64,000 bases of DNA from Aphrophora alni (lineage: Eukaryota; Arthropoda; Insecta; Hemiptera; Aphrophoridae): assembly GCA_963513935.1 (NCBI GenBank), contig OY740774.1:84406890-84470889 (forward strand). The letters are read 5' to 3'. This document shows positions 34,621-47,659 of this stretch, piece by piece (position 1 is the first letter of the stretch; every line of letters begins with the position of its first letter). The notes under the pieces are model-generated. The model saw only the letters and a program-made list of their open reading frames with translations, was not told the origin of the DNA and did not search any database. Both the position numbers and the translations under genes were made by a program.

Positions 34621-35033
34621 AAGTTGTACATATAATAACCTTTCGAGAGCAGTACATATCGTACGCATTCCACTGGTACATGCACATATACCATTTATGT
34701 ACCTCATATGCACTAGGTTAAATTTTGTGCATACAATAAGCTCTACAAAAAAACATTGATTTTGTTAAAAGATTATTTCATGAAAAATTATTGATAATTA
34801 TAAATTTTATGATATTTTAATGCTTTGTGCAATTTGTAAAACGAAGATGAACAAAATGTACAATACATATAATAATAAAAAAGTGCAAAAACAGAGTTAT
34901 ATTTTTACACATGCTCTAATTAGCATTGTAGGTCACATTAAGACACATTTTTGGTTAAAGGATACTTTTCTCAATAACGAATGAAGAACACTTCAGTAAT
35001 TAAGTAATTTGCAATAATTCCTTTCTTTTACAT
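34621..35033. other. AT-rich DNA flanking the 169-bp satellite
   Basis: No gene or repeat partner recognised. Confidence 0.4.
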
Positions 35034-38000
35034 AAGTAGTGTAATGAAGATGGCGTCAAATATTATTTTTGCTATTTATTGATGTCAATGTAAGAAAGTT
35101 AGTGAAATGTTTGCCTGTGTTTATTTTAATCACTTCAGATGTTTTTCTAATACATATTTGTAATTGTTGCAAGTAAAACATTGATTAGCTGAGTTAAGTA
35201 GTGTAGAGCACTTAGGAAGATGGCGTCGAATATTATTTTTGCTTTTATTGATGTCAATGTAAGAAAGTTAGTGAAATGTTTGCTAGTGTTTGTTTTAATT
35301 ATTTCAGATATGTTTCTATTACAAATTTGTAATTGTTACATGTAAAACATTAAAATAGCTGAGGTAAGTAGTGTAGAGCACCTGGGAAGATGGCATCGAG
35401 TATTATTTTTGCTTTTATTGATGTCAATGTAAGAAAGTTAGTGAAATGTTTGCCTGTGTTTATTTAAATCACTTCAGATGTTTTTCTAATACATATTTGT
35501 AATTGTTGCAGGTAAAACATTGATTAGCTGAGTTAAGTAGTGTAGAGCACTTGGGAAGATGGCGTGCAGTATTAATTTGCTTTTATTGATGTCAATGTAA
35601 GAAAGTTAGTGAAATGTATGCCTTTGTTTATTTTAATTACTTCAGATTGGTTTCTAATACATATTTGTATTGTTACAGGTAACACATTGATTAGCTGAGG
35701 TAAGTAGTGTAGAGCACCTGGGAAGATGGCGTGCAGTATTAATTTGCTTTTATTGATGTCAATGTAAGAAAGTTAGTGAAATGTCTGCCTGTGTTTATTT
35801 TAATTACTTCAGATATGTTTCTAATACATATTTGTAATTGTTACAGGTAACACATTGAATAGCTGAGGTAAGTAGTGTAGAGCACCTGGGAAGATGGCGT
35901 CGAGTATTATTTTTGCTTTTATTGATGTCAATGTAAGAAAGTTAGTGAAATGTTTGCTAGTGTTTATTTCAATTACTTCAGATATGTTTCTAATACATAT
36001 TTGTAATTGTTACAGGTAACACATTGATTAGCTGAGGTAAGTAGTGTAGAGCACCTGGGAAGATAGCGTCGAGTATTATTTTTGCTTTTATTGATGTCAA
36101 TGTAAGAAAGTTAGTGAAATGTTTGCTAGTGTTTATTTTAATTACTTCAGATTTGTTTCTAATACAATATATTTGTAATTGTTACAGGTAACACATTGAT
36201 TAGCCGAGGTAAGTAGTGTAGAGCACCTGGGAAGATGGCGTCCAGTATTAGTTTTGCTTTTATTGATGTCAATGTAAGAAAGTTAGTGAAATGTTTGCGA
36301 GTGTTTATTTTAATTATTTCAGATATGTTTCTATTACAAATTTGTAATTGTTACATGTAAAACATTAAAATAGCTGAGGTAAGTAGTGTAGAGCACCTGG
36401 AAGATGGCGTCCAGTATTAGTTTTGCTTTTATTGATGTCAATGTAAGAAAGTTAGTGAAATGTTTGCGAGTGTTTATTTTAATTATTTCAGATATGTTTC
36501 TATTACAAATTTGTAATTGTTACATGTAAAACATTAAAATAGCCGAGGTAAGTAGTGTAGAGCACCTGGGAAGATATCGTTGAGTATTATTTTTGCTTTT
36601 ATTGATGTCAATGTAAGAAAGTTAGTGAAATGTTTGCGAGTGTTTATTTTAATTATTTCAGATATGTTTCTATTACAAATTTGTAATTGTTACATGTAAA
36701 ACATTAAAATAGCTGAGGTAAGTAGTGTAGAGCACCTGGGAAGATGGCGTCGAGTATTAGTTTTGCTTTTATTGATGTCAATGTAAGAAAGTTAGTGAAA
36801 TGTTTGCCAGTGTTTATTTTAATTACTTCAGATATGTTTCTAATACATATTTGTAATTGTTACAGGTAACACATTGATTAGCTGAGGTAAGTAGTGTAGA
36901 GCACCTGGGAAGATTGCGTCGAGTATTAGCTTTGCTTTTATTGATGTCAATGTAAGAAAGTTAGTGAAATGTTTGCCAGTGTTTATTTTAATTACTTCAG
37001 ATATGTTTCTAATACAATATATTTGTAATTATTACAGGTAACACATTGATTAGCTGAGGTAAGTAGTGTAGAGCACCTGGGAAGATGGCGTTGAGTATTA
37101 TTTTTGCTTTTATTGATGTCAATGTAAGAAAGTTAGTGAAATATTTGCCAGTGTTTATTTTAATTACTTCAGATATGTTTCTAATACAATATATTTGTAA
37201 TTATTACAGGTAACACATTGATTAGCTGAGGTAAGTAGTGTAGAGCACCTGGGAAGATGGCGTTGAGTATTATTTTTGCTTTTATTGATGTCAATGTAAG
37301 AAAGTTAGTGAAATGTTTGCCAGTGTTTATTTTAATTACTTCAGATATGTTTCTAATACAATATATTTGTAATTATTACAGGTAACACATTGATTAGCTG
37401 AGGTAAGTAGTGTAGAGCACCTGGGAAGATGGCGTCCAGTATTATTTTTGCTTTTATTGATGTCAATGTATGAAAGTTAGTGAAATGTTTGCGAGTGTTT
37501 ATTTTAATTATTTCAGATATGTTTCTATTACAAATTTGTAATTGTTACATGTAAAACATTAAAATAGCTGAGGTAAGTAGTGTAGAGCACCTGGGAAGAT
37601 ATCGTTGAGTATTATTTTTGCTTTTATTGATGTCAATGTAAGAAAGTTAGTGAAATGTTTGCGAGTGTTTATTTTAATTATTTCAGATATGTTTCTATTA
37701 CAAATTTGTAATTGTTACATGTAAAACATTAAAATAGCTGAGGTAAGTAGTGCAGAGCACCTCGGAAGATGGCGTCGAGTATTATTTTTGCTTTTATTGA
37801 TGTCAATGTAAGAAAGTTAGTGAAATGTTTGCCAATGTTTATTTTAATTACTTCAGATATGTTTCTAATACATATTTGTAATTGTTACAGGTAACACATT
37901 GATTAGCAGAGGTAAGTAGTGTAGAGCACCTCGGAAGATGGCGTCGAGTATTATTTTTGCTTTTATTGATGTCAATGTAAGAAAGTTAGTGAAATGTTTG

Positions 38001-41000
38001 CGAGTGTTTATTTTAATTATTTCAGATATGTTTCTATTACAAATTTGTAATTGTTACATGTAAAACATTAAAATAGCTGAGGTAAGTAGTGTAGAGCACC
38101 TGGGAAGATATCGTTGAGTATTATTTTTGCTTTTATTGATGTCAATGTGTGAAAGATAGTAAAATGTTTGCCTGTGTTTATTTTAATTATATCAGATTTG
38201 TTTCTAATACAATATATTTGTAATTATTACAGGTAACACATTGATTAGCTGAGGTAAGTAGTGTAGAGCACCTGGGAAGATATCGTCGAGTATTAATTTT
38301 TGCTTTTATTGATGTCAATGTAAGAAAGTTAGTGAAATGTATGCCTGTGTTTATTTTAATTATATCAGATATGTTTCTAATACATATTTGTAATTGTTAC
38401 AGGTAAAACATTGATTAGCTGAGGTAAGTAGTGTAGAGCACCTGGGAAGATGGCGTCGAGTATTAGTTTTGCTTTTATTGATGTCAATGTGTGAAAGATA
38501 GTAAAATGTTTGCCTGTGTTTATTTTATTTACTTTAGATATGTTTCAAATAGATATTTGTAATTGTTACAGGTTATACATTGATTAGCTGAGGTAAGTAG
38601 TGTAGAGCACCTGGGAAGATGGCGTCCAGTATTAATTTTGCTTTTATTGATGTCAATGTAAGAAAGTTAGTGAAATGTTTGCCTGTGTTTATTTTAATTA
38701 CTTCAAATATGATTCTAATACATATGTGTAATTGTTACAGGTAACACATTGATTAGCTGAGGTAAGTAGTGTATAGCACCTGGGAAGATGGCGTCGAGTA
38801 TTATTTTTGCTTTTATTGATGTCAATGTAAGAAAGTTAGTGAAATGTTTGCCTTTGTTTATTTTAATTACTTTAGATATGTTTCTAATACATATTTGTAA
38901 TTGTTACAGGTAACACATTGATTAGCTGAGGTAAGTAGTGTAGAGCACCTGGGAAGATAGCGTCGAGTATTATTTTTGCTTTTATTGATGTCAATGTAAG
39001 AAAGTTAGTGAAATGTTTGCCTTTGTTTATTTTAATTACTTTAGATATGTTTCTAATACATATTTGTAATTGTTACAGGTAACACATTGATTAGCTGAGG
39101 TAAGTAGTGTAGAGCACCTGGGAAGATAGCGTCGAGTATTATTTTTGCTTTTATTGATGTCAATGTAAGAAAGTTAGTGAAATGTTTGCCTTTGTTTATT
39201 TTAATTACTTTAGATATGTTTCTAATACATATTTGTAATGGTTACAGGTAACACATTGATTAGCTGAGGTAAGTAGTGTAGAGCACCTGGGAAGATGGCA
39301 TCAAGTATTAATTTGCTTTTATTAGTGTTAACGGAAGAAAGTTAGTGAAATGTTATCTAGTGTTTATTTTAAATATTTCTGATATGTTTCTATTACAAAT
39401 TTGTAACTGTTACATGTAAAACATTAAAATAGCTGAGGTACGTAGTGTAGAGCACCTGGGAAGATGGCGTCCAGTATTAATTTGCTTTTATTGATGTCAA
39501 TGTAAGAAAGTTAGTGAAATGTATGCCTTTGTTTATTTTAATTACTTCAGATTGGTTTCTAATACATATTTGTAATTGTTACAGGTAACACATTGATTAG
39601 CTGAGGTAAGTAGTGTAGAGCACCTGGGAAGATGGCGTTGAGTATTATTTTTGCTTTTATTGATGTCAATGTAAGAAAGGTAGTGAAATGTTTGCCTTTG
39701 TTTATTTTAATTACTTCAGATATGTTTCTAATACATATTTGTAATTGTTACAGGTAACAAATTGATTAGCTGAGGTAAGTAGTGTAGAGCACCTGGGAAG
39801 ATGGCGTGCAGTATTAATTTGCTTTTATTGATGTCAATGTAAGAAAGTTAGTGAAATGTATGCCTTTGTTTATTTTAATTACTTCAGATATGTTTCTAAT
39901 ACATATTTGTATTGTTACAGGTAACACATTGATTAGCTGAGGTAAGTAGTGTAGAGCACCTGGGAAGATGGCGTGCAGTATTAATTTGCTTTTATTGATG
40001 TCAATTAAGAAAGTTAGTGAAATGTTTGGCAATGTTTATTTTAATCACTTCTGATATCTTTCAAATACATATTTGTAATTATTACAGGTAACACATTGAT
40101 AAGCTAAGGTAAGTAGTGTAGAGCACCTGGGAAGATAGCGTCAAGTAATATTTTGCTTTTATTGATGTCAATGTAAGAAAGTTAGTGAAATGTTTGCCTC
40201 TGTTTATTTTAATTACTTCAGACATGTTTCTAATACATATTTGTAATTGTTACAGGTAACACATTGATTAGCTGAGGTAAGTAGTGTAGAGCACCTGGGA
40301 AGATGGCGTCGAGTATTATTTTTGCTTTTATTGATGTCAATGTAAGAAAGTTAGTGAAATGTTTGCCTCTGTTTATTTTAATTACTTCAGATTTGTTTCT
40401 AATACATATTTGTAATTGTTGCAGGTAACACATTGATTAGCTGAGGTAAGTAGTGTAGAGCACCTGGGAAGATAGCGTCGAGTATTATTTTTGCTTTTAT
40501 TGATGTCAATGTAAGAAAGTTAGTGAAATGTTTGCCTTTGTTTATTTTAATTACTTTAGATATGTTTCTAATACATATTTGTAATGGTTACAGGTAACAC
40601 ATTGATTAGCTGAGGTAAGTAGTGTAGAGCACCTGGGAAGATGGCATCAAGTATTAATTTGCTTTTATTAGTGTTAACGGAAGAAAGTTAGTGAAATGTT
40701 ATCTAGTGTTTATTTTAAATATTTCTGATATGTTTCTATTACAAATTTGTAACTGTTACATGTAAAACATTAAAATAGCTGAGGTACGTAGTGTAGAGCA
40801 CCTGGGAAGATGGCGTCCAGTATTAATTTGCTTTTATTGATGTCAATGTAAGAAAGTTAGTGAAATGTATGCCTTTGTTTATTTTAATTACTTCAGATTG
40901 GTTTCTAATACATATTTGTAATTGTTACAGGTAACACATTGATTAGCTGAGGTAAGTAGTGTAGAGCACCTGGGAAGATGGCGTTGAGTATTATTTTTGC

Positions 41001-42845
41001 TTTTATTGATGTCAATGTAAGAAAGGTAGTGAAATGTTTGCCTTTGTTTATTTTAATTACTTCAGATATGTTTCTAATACATATTTGTAATTGTTACAGG
41101 TAACAAATTGATTAGCTGAGGTAAGTAGTGTAGAGCACCTGGGAAGATGGCGTGCAGTATTAATTTGCTTTTATTGATGTCAATGTAAGAAAGTTAGTGA
41201 AATGTATGCCTTTGTTTATTTTAATTACTTCAGATATGTTTCTAATACATATTTGTATTGTTACAGGTAACACATTGATTAGCTGAGGTAAGTAGTGTAG
41301 AGCACCTGGGAAGATGGCGTGCAGTATTAATTTGCTTTTATTGATGTCAATTAAGAAAGTTAGTGAAATGTTTGGCAATGTTTATTTTAATCACTTCTGA
41401 TATCTTTCAAATACATATTTGTAATTATTACAGGTAACACATTGATAAGCTAAGGTAAGTAGTGTAGAGCACCTGGGAAGATAGCGTCAAGTAATATTTT
41501 GCTTTTATTGATGTCAATGTAAGAAAGTTAGTGAAATGTTTGCCTCTGTTTATTTTAATTACTTCAGACATGTTTCTAATACATATTTGTAATTGTTACA
41601 GGTAACACATTGATTAGCTGAGGTAAGTAGTGTAGAGCACCTGGGAAGATGGCGTCGAGTATTATTTTTGCTTTTATTGATGTCAATGTAAGAAAGTTAG
41701 TGAAATGTTTGCCTCTGTTTATTTTAATTACTTCAGACATGTTTCTAATACATATTTGTAATTGTTACAGGTAACACATTGATTAGCTGAGGTAAGTAGT
41801 GTAGAGCACCTGGGAAGATGGCGTCGAGTATTATTTTTGCTTTTATTGATGTCAATGTAAGAAAGTTAGTGAAATGTTTGTCTGTGTTTATTTTAATTAC
41901 TTCAGATATGTTTCTATTACATATTTGTAATTGTTACAGGTAACACATTGATTAGCTGAGGTAAGTAGTGTAGAGCACCTGGGAAGATGGCGTCGAGTAT
42001 TATTTTTGCTTTTATTGATGTCAATGTAAGAAAGTTAGTGAAATGTTTGCCTCTGTTTATTTTAATTACTTCAGACATGTTTCTAATACATATTTGTAAT
42101 TGTTACAGGTAACACATTGATTAGCTGAGGTAAGTAGTGTAGAGCACCTGGGAAGATGGCGTCGAGTATTATTTTTGCTTTTATTGATGTCAATGTAAGA
42201 AAGTTAGTGAAATGTTTGCCTCTGTTTATTTTAATTACTTCAGACATGTTTCTAATACATATTTGTAATTGTTACAGGTAACACATTGATTAGCTGAGGT
42301 AAGTAGTGTAGAGCACCTGGGAAGATGGCGTCGAGTATTATTTTTGCTTTTATTGATGTCAATGTAAGAAAGTTAGTGAAATGTTTGTCTGTGTTTATTT
42401 TAATTACTTCAGATATGTTTCTATTACATATTTGTAATTGTTACAGGTAACACATTGATTAGCTGAGGTAAGTAGTGTAGAGCACCTGGGAAGATGGCGT
42501 CGAGTATTATTTTTGCTTTTATTGATGTCAATGTAAGAAAGTTAGTGAAATGTTTGTCTGTGTTTATTTTAATTACTTCAGATATGTTTCTATTACATAT
42601 TTGTAATTGTTGCAGGTAACACATTGATTAGCTGAGGTAAGTAGTGTAGAGCACCTGGGAAGATGGCGTCGAGTATTATTTTTGCTTTTATTGATGTCAA
42701 TGTAAGAAAGTTAGTGAAATGTTTGCCTCTGTTTATTTTAATTACTTCAGACATGTTTCTAATACATATTTGTAATTGTTAAAGGTAACACATTGATTAG
42801 CTGAGGTAAGTAGTGTAGAGCACCTGGGAAGATGGCGTCGAATAT
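35034..42845 (+). repeat. Satellite array of a 169-bp unit, about 46 head-to-tail copies
   Basis: The period was measured directly as 169 bp (the CTGGGAAGATGG landmark at 41641, 41810 and 41979). All copies are in one orientation. Each unit runs: GAAGATGGCGTC(G)AGTATT, TTTTGCTTTTATTGATGTCAA, GAAAGTTAGTGAAATGTTTG, a TTTATTTTAATTACTTCAGA block, TTTCTAATACATATTTGTAA, TTGTTACAGGTAACACATTG, ATTAGCTGAGGTAAGTAGTG. Two main subtypes occur: type 1 has TTACAGGTAACACATTGATTAG and type 2 has TTACATGTAAAACATTAAAATAG. The first units are the most diverged and the last few are nearly identical. An 8-unit block is duplicated at an offset of 1346 bp (about 39.1-40.45 and 40.45-41.8 kb). ORFs inside are shadows of the repeat. 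Confidence 0.97.
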
Positions 42846-43189
42846 ATTAGCATTGAAGGGTGGTCTTGTATCCTTTACTGACTGACTCCATTATTCGTTT
42901 CATTTTTCATGCGAGAAGTTGGACCATAGATATTTCATTTCGATCCATAAAAACGTCTTTACGTACAATATACTCGTTTATGGATCTCAGAATTCGTACG
43001 AATAAAAAATGCTTAAGCTAATGGGTTGTATGGTAATATTACCACAGCGTAATTGCTGCGATTTAAGTTTTTGTAGTAATTATAAAACCAAGAATTATTC
43101 TTTGTTCACGAAATAATGTGAAAAATTAAAAGAGGATTAATTCAACTGTGCTTTCTTAATAATATCTGAAGCTAAATATTATTATATTT
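42846..43189. other. AT-rich DNA right of the 169-bp satellite
   Basis: The array stops abruptly after GATGGCGTCGAATAT. No feature was recognised in this flank. Confidence 0.4.
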
Positions 43190-43400
43190 TAAAATGGGTG
43201 TAAAAAAGGTATTAAATAGCAATTTCCAAAAACATTATTAAATTTTCTGTGAGAATTATAGTCAGTTGAAGAGAGTGAATTTATGGCATCATCGTGAACA
43301 CGTCGATAACTTTGCAATAATTTCATCAAAATATAATTAACTAGATATGAATCTAAGCATAGTTTGTACTGAGGATTTGTTAGACTGTGTTTATTGTAGA
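43190..43400 (+). repeat. Dispersed repeat family D, copy 1
   Basis: Shares ATTAAA-AGCAATT-CAA-AA, a TATAGTCAGTTGA-AGAGTG block, a GGCATCATCGTG-ACA-GTCGATAACTTTG block, TTTCATCAAAATAT and a following AGATATGAATC block with copies at 46200-46370 and 48420-48600, in the same order and orientation. Confidence 0.6.
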
Positions 43401-45405
43401 TATACTAATACACGTCATAATAATCAGGTTGTTTCTGATTTGATTATTTCTGAACAGGTTACAACATTCTGTGGATAGTAACATGTAACTAATTTTGTGA
43501 TTTATTATAGATGAAGAAAAACTAAGAAAGATATATAAAGTAAGTTTAATTTACGTAGGTACTATTACTCAGGTATATTATAACCTATAACTCGCTACGT
43601 TCTACAATTGTTGTCATTTGTGGAACAGTGAAATATTATTTTAATGTATCGTGAAAATTTAAAGAAATCCTGTTTTAAATCATTGCAATCAGCTGATGTG
43701 TAAATGGTGGAATAATACGAGTGAAGCAAAATTTGTCATTACTGTATCCGCCAATTATAAAAGAAGGCGGTAAGAGATGGAAAATATTGGATCATAAAAG
43801 ACCGAAGTTATTTTACCTTGAAGTTAGGTCGATAATTTTGTTAACAGCTTCCCCCACCCCTCATCTGGTTATAAAAGAAAAACTCTATGAGCAATTAATA
43901 TAATAGGTATTATAAAATTATCATAAATCGTGTATCTGTTTTAACGATATTATTTATTTAGAATTATTTTTTGACTTTTTTTTATTTATTCAATTACAAA
44001 AGATACTAAATGAGTAAATGAGTATTCTTAATTTCGGGGTCCAGAAGGTCAATAGATCCTAACTTTTATATTGATTATTTTTACAAACTTTTGGGTGCAC
44101 AAAATGAATAGGGCTTAGAACTGTGATAAATTTAATCCAAACAATTATGATATTGGAGTCTTAAAAATTAATGAAAGTGTATAAAAACTAATGATGTGTC
44201 ATGAAAGTGGATAAGCGATGAGTACCTTATGATAATTGGCGATGGATTGCTTCAAAAAAGAAAGTATGTCTTATATTAATCAAAGTTCATTCCTTTGCAG
44301 TTTAGAGTTTGTTATTATGACTTTCAATTTAAAGAGTTGTAATTTTCATTGACCAATTTTATAATTGGATGATTTTGTTGACACGTGAATTTACAAGGCT
44401 AATATACTGAAGGTATAAATGAAATTATATATTTCACTCACTAATGCTTCGAAGCTAGTATTTTACACACAAACTACTTGGCTGTTTTGATCGCGTTTAC
44501 CAATAAACCGTATTTTATGTCTTTATCTAAAAACGTTACTACTTCTTTGGATGCTTTGAATAGAATCTCCCGAAACACCTTTTTTTCTTCTTCACCACTG
44601 ATACTCCCTTTTATTTAAATTCTATCTCTGTTAATTATTACACAAATTATATTATATGAAGATACAAAATATAAATAACATTTATATCTACTGTAACGTG
44701 GGTTTTGGTCAAATGGGATATATTTTTGGTTGGTGATAGTGAATATGTTTGATTGTATGATTTTCATGTTACGCATCTATAATCTTATATCTTTGAATAT
44801 TCGGTATTGTTTCACTATACTTAGAAAGTATCTATCAAAATAAAAACCATGCAAAGCTGTTTTTGGAAACAGATTGAATTGACCAGGAAAATCACATATC
44901 CTTAAGTTAGATTTTAGTTAATATCTTAGGGAAACTGTTTTTTGGTTCTATTTTGCACTCTTGCGATCTTCAGTGTTGTCTAACTATCAACAAATTTACC
45001 ATGGCTACCGAGCTTAAAGTAAGAAATTCTGGCAGTCTGAGTATATGAGATAAGAAATTTTGACAGGTTTCCGTTGATTTTATCCGTGTATTAAAAAGTT
45101 CTTTGTAAATTTGAGGCTTAAACTGAATGGAGATCAACATTATACAAGAAGGTAAAAATTCAAACATTGTCTCACTTCCCAAGTAGGTTTACTTTAACTA
45201 CAGGTTTTAACCGGTTTGGTAATTTTAAAATCATTTAGAATATTCAAAACCTGTAGACATTATGAATTACAACAGTGTTTGGTTTTTCTTTCTTTCTGAT
45301 ATAGTTATGTAGTTTTTAAATTAAAGAAAATACAAGTAAAGGCTGTGTTAATAGGTATAAAATCATTTAGATCTAACAATTGAGACAGAAATATTTGTAG
45401 TAATT
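43401..45405. other. AT-rich DNA without a supported gene
   Basis: The readings at 43721-43903 plus and 44970-45182 minus lack recognised domains and splice pairs. Confidence 0.4.
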
Positions 45406-45466
45406 AACAACATTATGAAATAATGTAAATTATATTGATTAATTTACATTATTTCATAATATTGTT
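45406..45466. repeat. Near-perfect 27-bp hairpin
   Basis: Arms 45406-45432 and 45440-45466 are complementary except for one position, around a 7-bp loop (TATTGAT). The arms carry ATTATGAAATAATGTAAATT. Such a structure could be a miniature fold-back element or a cruciform-prone site. Confidence 0.85.
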
Positions 45467-46199
45467 TACACATATGTTACGAGATTTAAATTATTCGCAA
45501 AAATTAATTTGGCCATAACTATATTAAGTGCAATTAACCAGAAAATCGCACTGACTTCATTTATTTACTTTCTCTGACTTATTTTCATGAAACTTATTAC
45601 ATAAAAATGGTGGAATAAAACTGCTGGAGCCTGAGAAAAAGTTATAAAATAAATTGAATTTAATTCGAATAAAACTTCTTTTCAGTTTAAGTATCTGTTA
45701 TTTGATAATTACACTTAAAGTATTTTCAGTAGAAATACATTTTATAATTGCTTGGATAAATACAGAAATTACGTTTATTTTCCTCTCACTTCCCTGCCTC
45801 TAGTTACAGATACAATCATTTCAAATATTAAAAAAAAATTTTCAACCGTCTAACACTCTGACACTATAGAAGGTTTGATTTTTGATTATATAAACTCAGA
45901 CTACTTTGGTCGACACATTGCTGAACTTAAGTTTTTACAAACTGATACTGGATTTGTAAGTAAGCTTCTGAAACAGTTCCAAATGGCCATCATTATGAAA
46001 TCTGTTTTTATGAAACGAACGGGCCCAAAATATAACACTTATGACATAAAACAAAATATAGTGTTGTGAGTTTTTTTGTTATATTACAAAAATGTTCAAA
46101 TTATCCAAAGTAAAATAAATAATTTAAATACAGTGACAAAAATATATTTTATCTCAACTGCGTTTTGATGCCTCAGACTTAAAATCATTTGTTATATTA
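45467..46199. other. AT-rich DNA without a supported gene
   Basis: The 64-codon plus reading 45875-46069 (…FGRHIAELKFLQTDTGFVSK…) looks faintly protein-like but has no splice context or recognised family. Confidence 0.3.
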
Positions 46200-46370
46200 T
46201 ATTGGGTATAAAATATCCATTAAAGAGCAATTATCAAGAATGTAATTACATTTTTAATGACAATATCAGTTGATTAGAGTGCATTTAATGGTTTCATCGT
46301 GGCCAAATCGACAACTCTGTAACAGTGTAGCAAAATATTTTTACATATAGATAAATCAAAGTAATTTTGC
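46200..46370 (+). repeat. Dispersed repeat family D, copy 2
   Basis: Contains GGTATAAAAT, ATTAAAGAGCAATTATCAAG, TCAGTTGATTAGAGTGCATT and GGTTTCATCGTGG-CAAATCGACAACT, in the family D order. This copy diverges most in the first third. Confidence 0.6.
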
Positions 46371-47159
46371 ATCATTGTACCAGACTATAGTAATTTTAGT
46401 AATTATTGTAGATATAAAGTTATAATATATATATATATATAAAATGTGGTATATCTTTGAGTTAAAACTTAACATTTCAAATCACCTGATGTTTATAATG
46501 TCATTTAATGGTATTGTGTAATAATTAGAGAATCACGTTTATTTTATCCTTGCAACAAATCAACAAAGCAACCAGGCTTTACGGAGTGGTAGATAGAAGT
46601 TTTCACGCCCTTTTGTTGTATTTAAAAGGAGTTTTAAAGCAATCTTCTTTGTAGTGAGGAGCTCATCCAATGAGGCCACGTTTATACATTTGGACTTCAG
46701 AGGTTAGGTCAAGATTTCAAATAGGTGATATATTTGAAAAAATATTTAGTGATTATAGAAATTTGTTACAGTATTCTTGTTTATTATTCTTTTTAGTTTA
46801 TTTCTGTAATCTCTCCCTACAATTGTACTTCACATATGGAATAATTGAAAGGTGTAATAAATTTTATAACATGATTAATGTTAAAATATTTTCTTCGCAA
46901 ATCAGAAAATTGTATTATGTTTACGAAGCACATTGGTTTATGTAGTGAACCACAATAAAATTATCAGCCGAAATCTATTTATTACCTTATGTTTTCTAAA
47001 TATTTTAGAATTTATATTCATTGAACGAAAAGTAATCTTATTATTGAAAACCAAATAAATCTTTTATAAAGTTTAACTCAGCATTTAGACCTTAACCCCC
47101 TTGATACTTGTATAAAACTGTTAAAAACAGTATAGTTGGTTCATCCCTCCCTTGTGTCT
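46371..47159. other. AT-rich DNA without a supported gene
   Basis: Includes a (TA)n tract at about 46423-46441. The 91-codon plus reading 46670-46945 begins MRPRLYIWTSEVRSRFQIGD and has a hydrophobic middle (LLFFLVYFCNLSLQL) that could be a membrane segment. No domain, promoter or splice evidence supports a gene. Confidence 0.3.
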
Positions 47160-47290
47160 GCTAATCTTATCAAAGGAAGTAGATGGACTTTTAGTGTTTA
47201 CCAAGTTAAAAGACAGTTCCTGTATTACCTAAGTTACTGTACGACGGCTCTTAGGGGTGAATTGTATACATTGTTTGTTTGTGTAAGGTA
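47160..47290 (+). repeat. Local direct repeat family G, copy 1
   Basis: Shares AGATGGA-TTTTAGTG-TTAC, TTAAAAGACAGTT, CTTAGGGGTG and GTATAC-TTGT-TGTTTG with 47660-47790, in the same order, at an offset of about 500 bp. Confidence 0.65.
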
Positions 47291-47659
47291 AAAAGCAAAC
47301 TTTCTAGATTTGCAATTATTATTTGTTGATAATGCTTGTGATCGTATCAGTTTAATTATTATTTCTCTTTATTAATTATTAAGTTCTGAAAAAGACACAA
47401 TCAATTATTATGGCTGTAGTTTGTCTGTAACTAAATTTTAATTCATTTGCAGTCTGTACGAAAATAAAATTTACCAAATTATACCTATTTCTTTCTACAT
47501 AAACATTTAATGTTTTTGTTCGTTAAAAGAAAGCTCGTTTAATTTTAACACCTAAAATTGTTCTTTAACCTTCAGATCTAAGGAATACCATAAAATTTGG
47601 AAACTTGGTGTTACTTTTAAAAATAGTATCGTTGTTATATCACACCTGTGATTTTTATT

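Noticed and set aside
39814..42624. Minus-strand ORFs of 66-72 codons in the 169-bp array
   Set aside because: They occur only where unit variants or deletions remove a stop. The identical pair is explained by the 1346-bp duplication.
46670..46945. 91-codon ORF with a hydrophobic stretch as a membrane protein gene
   Set aside because: AT-rich DNA readily yields Phe/Leu/Tyr-rich frames, and nothing else supports it.
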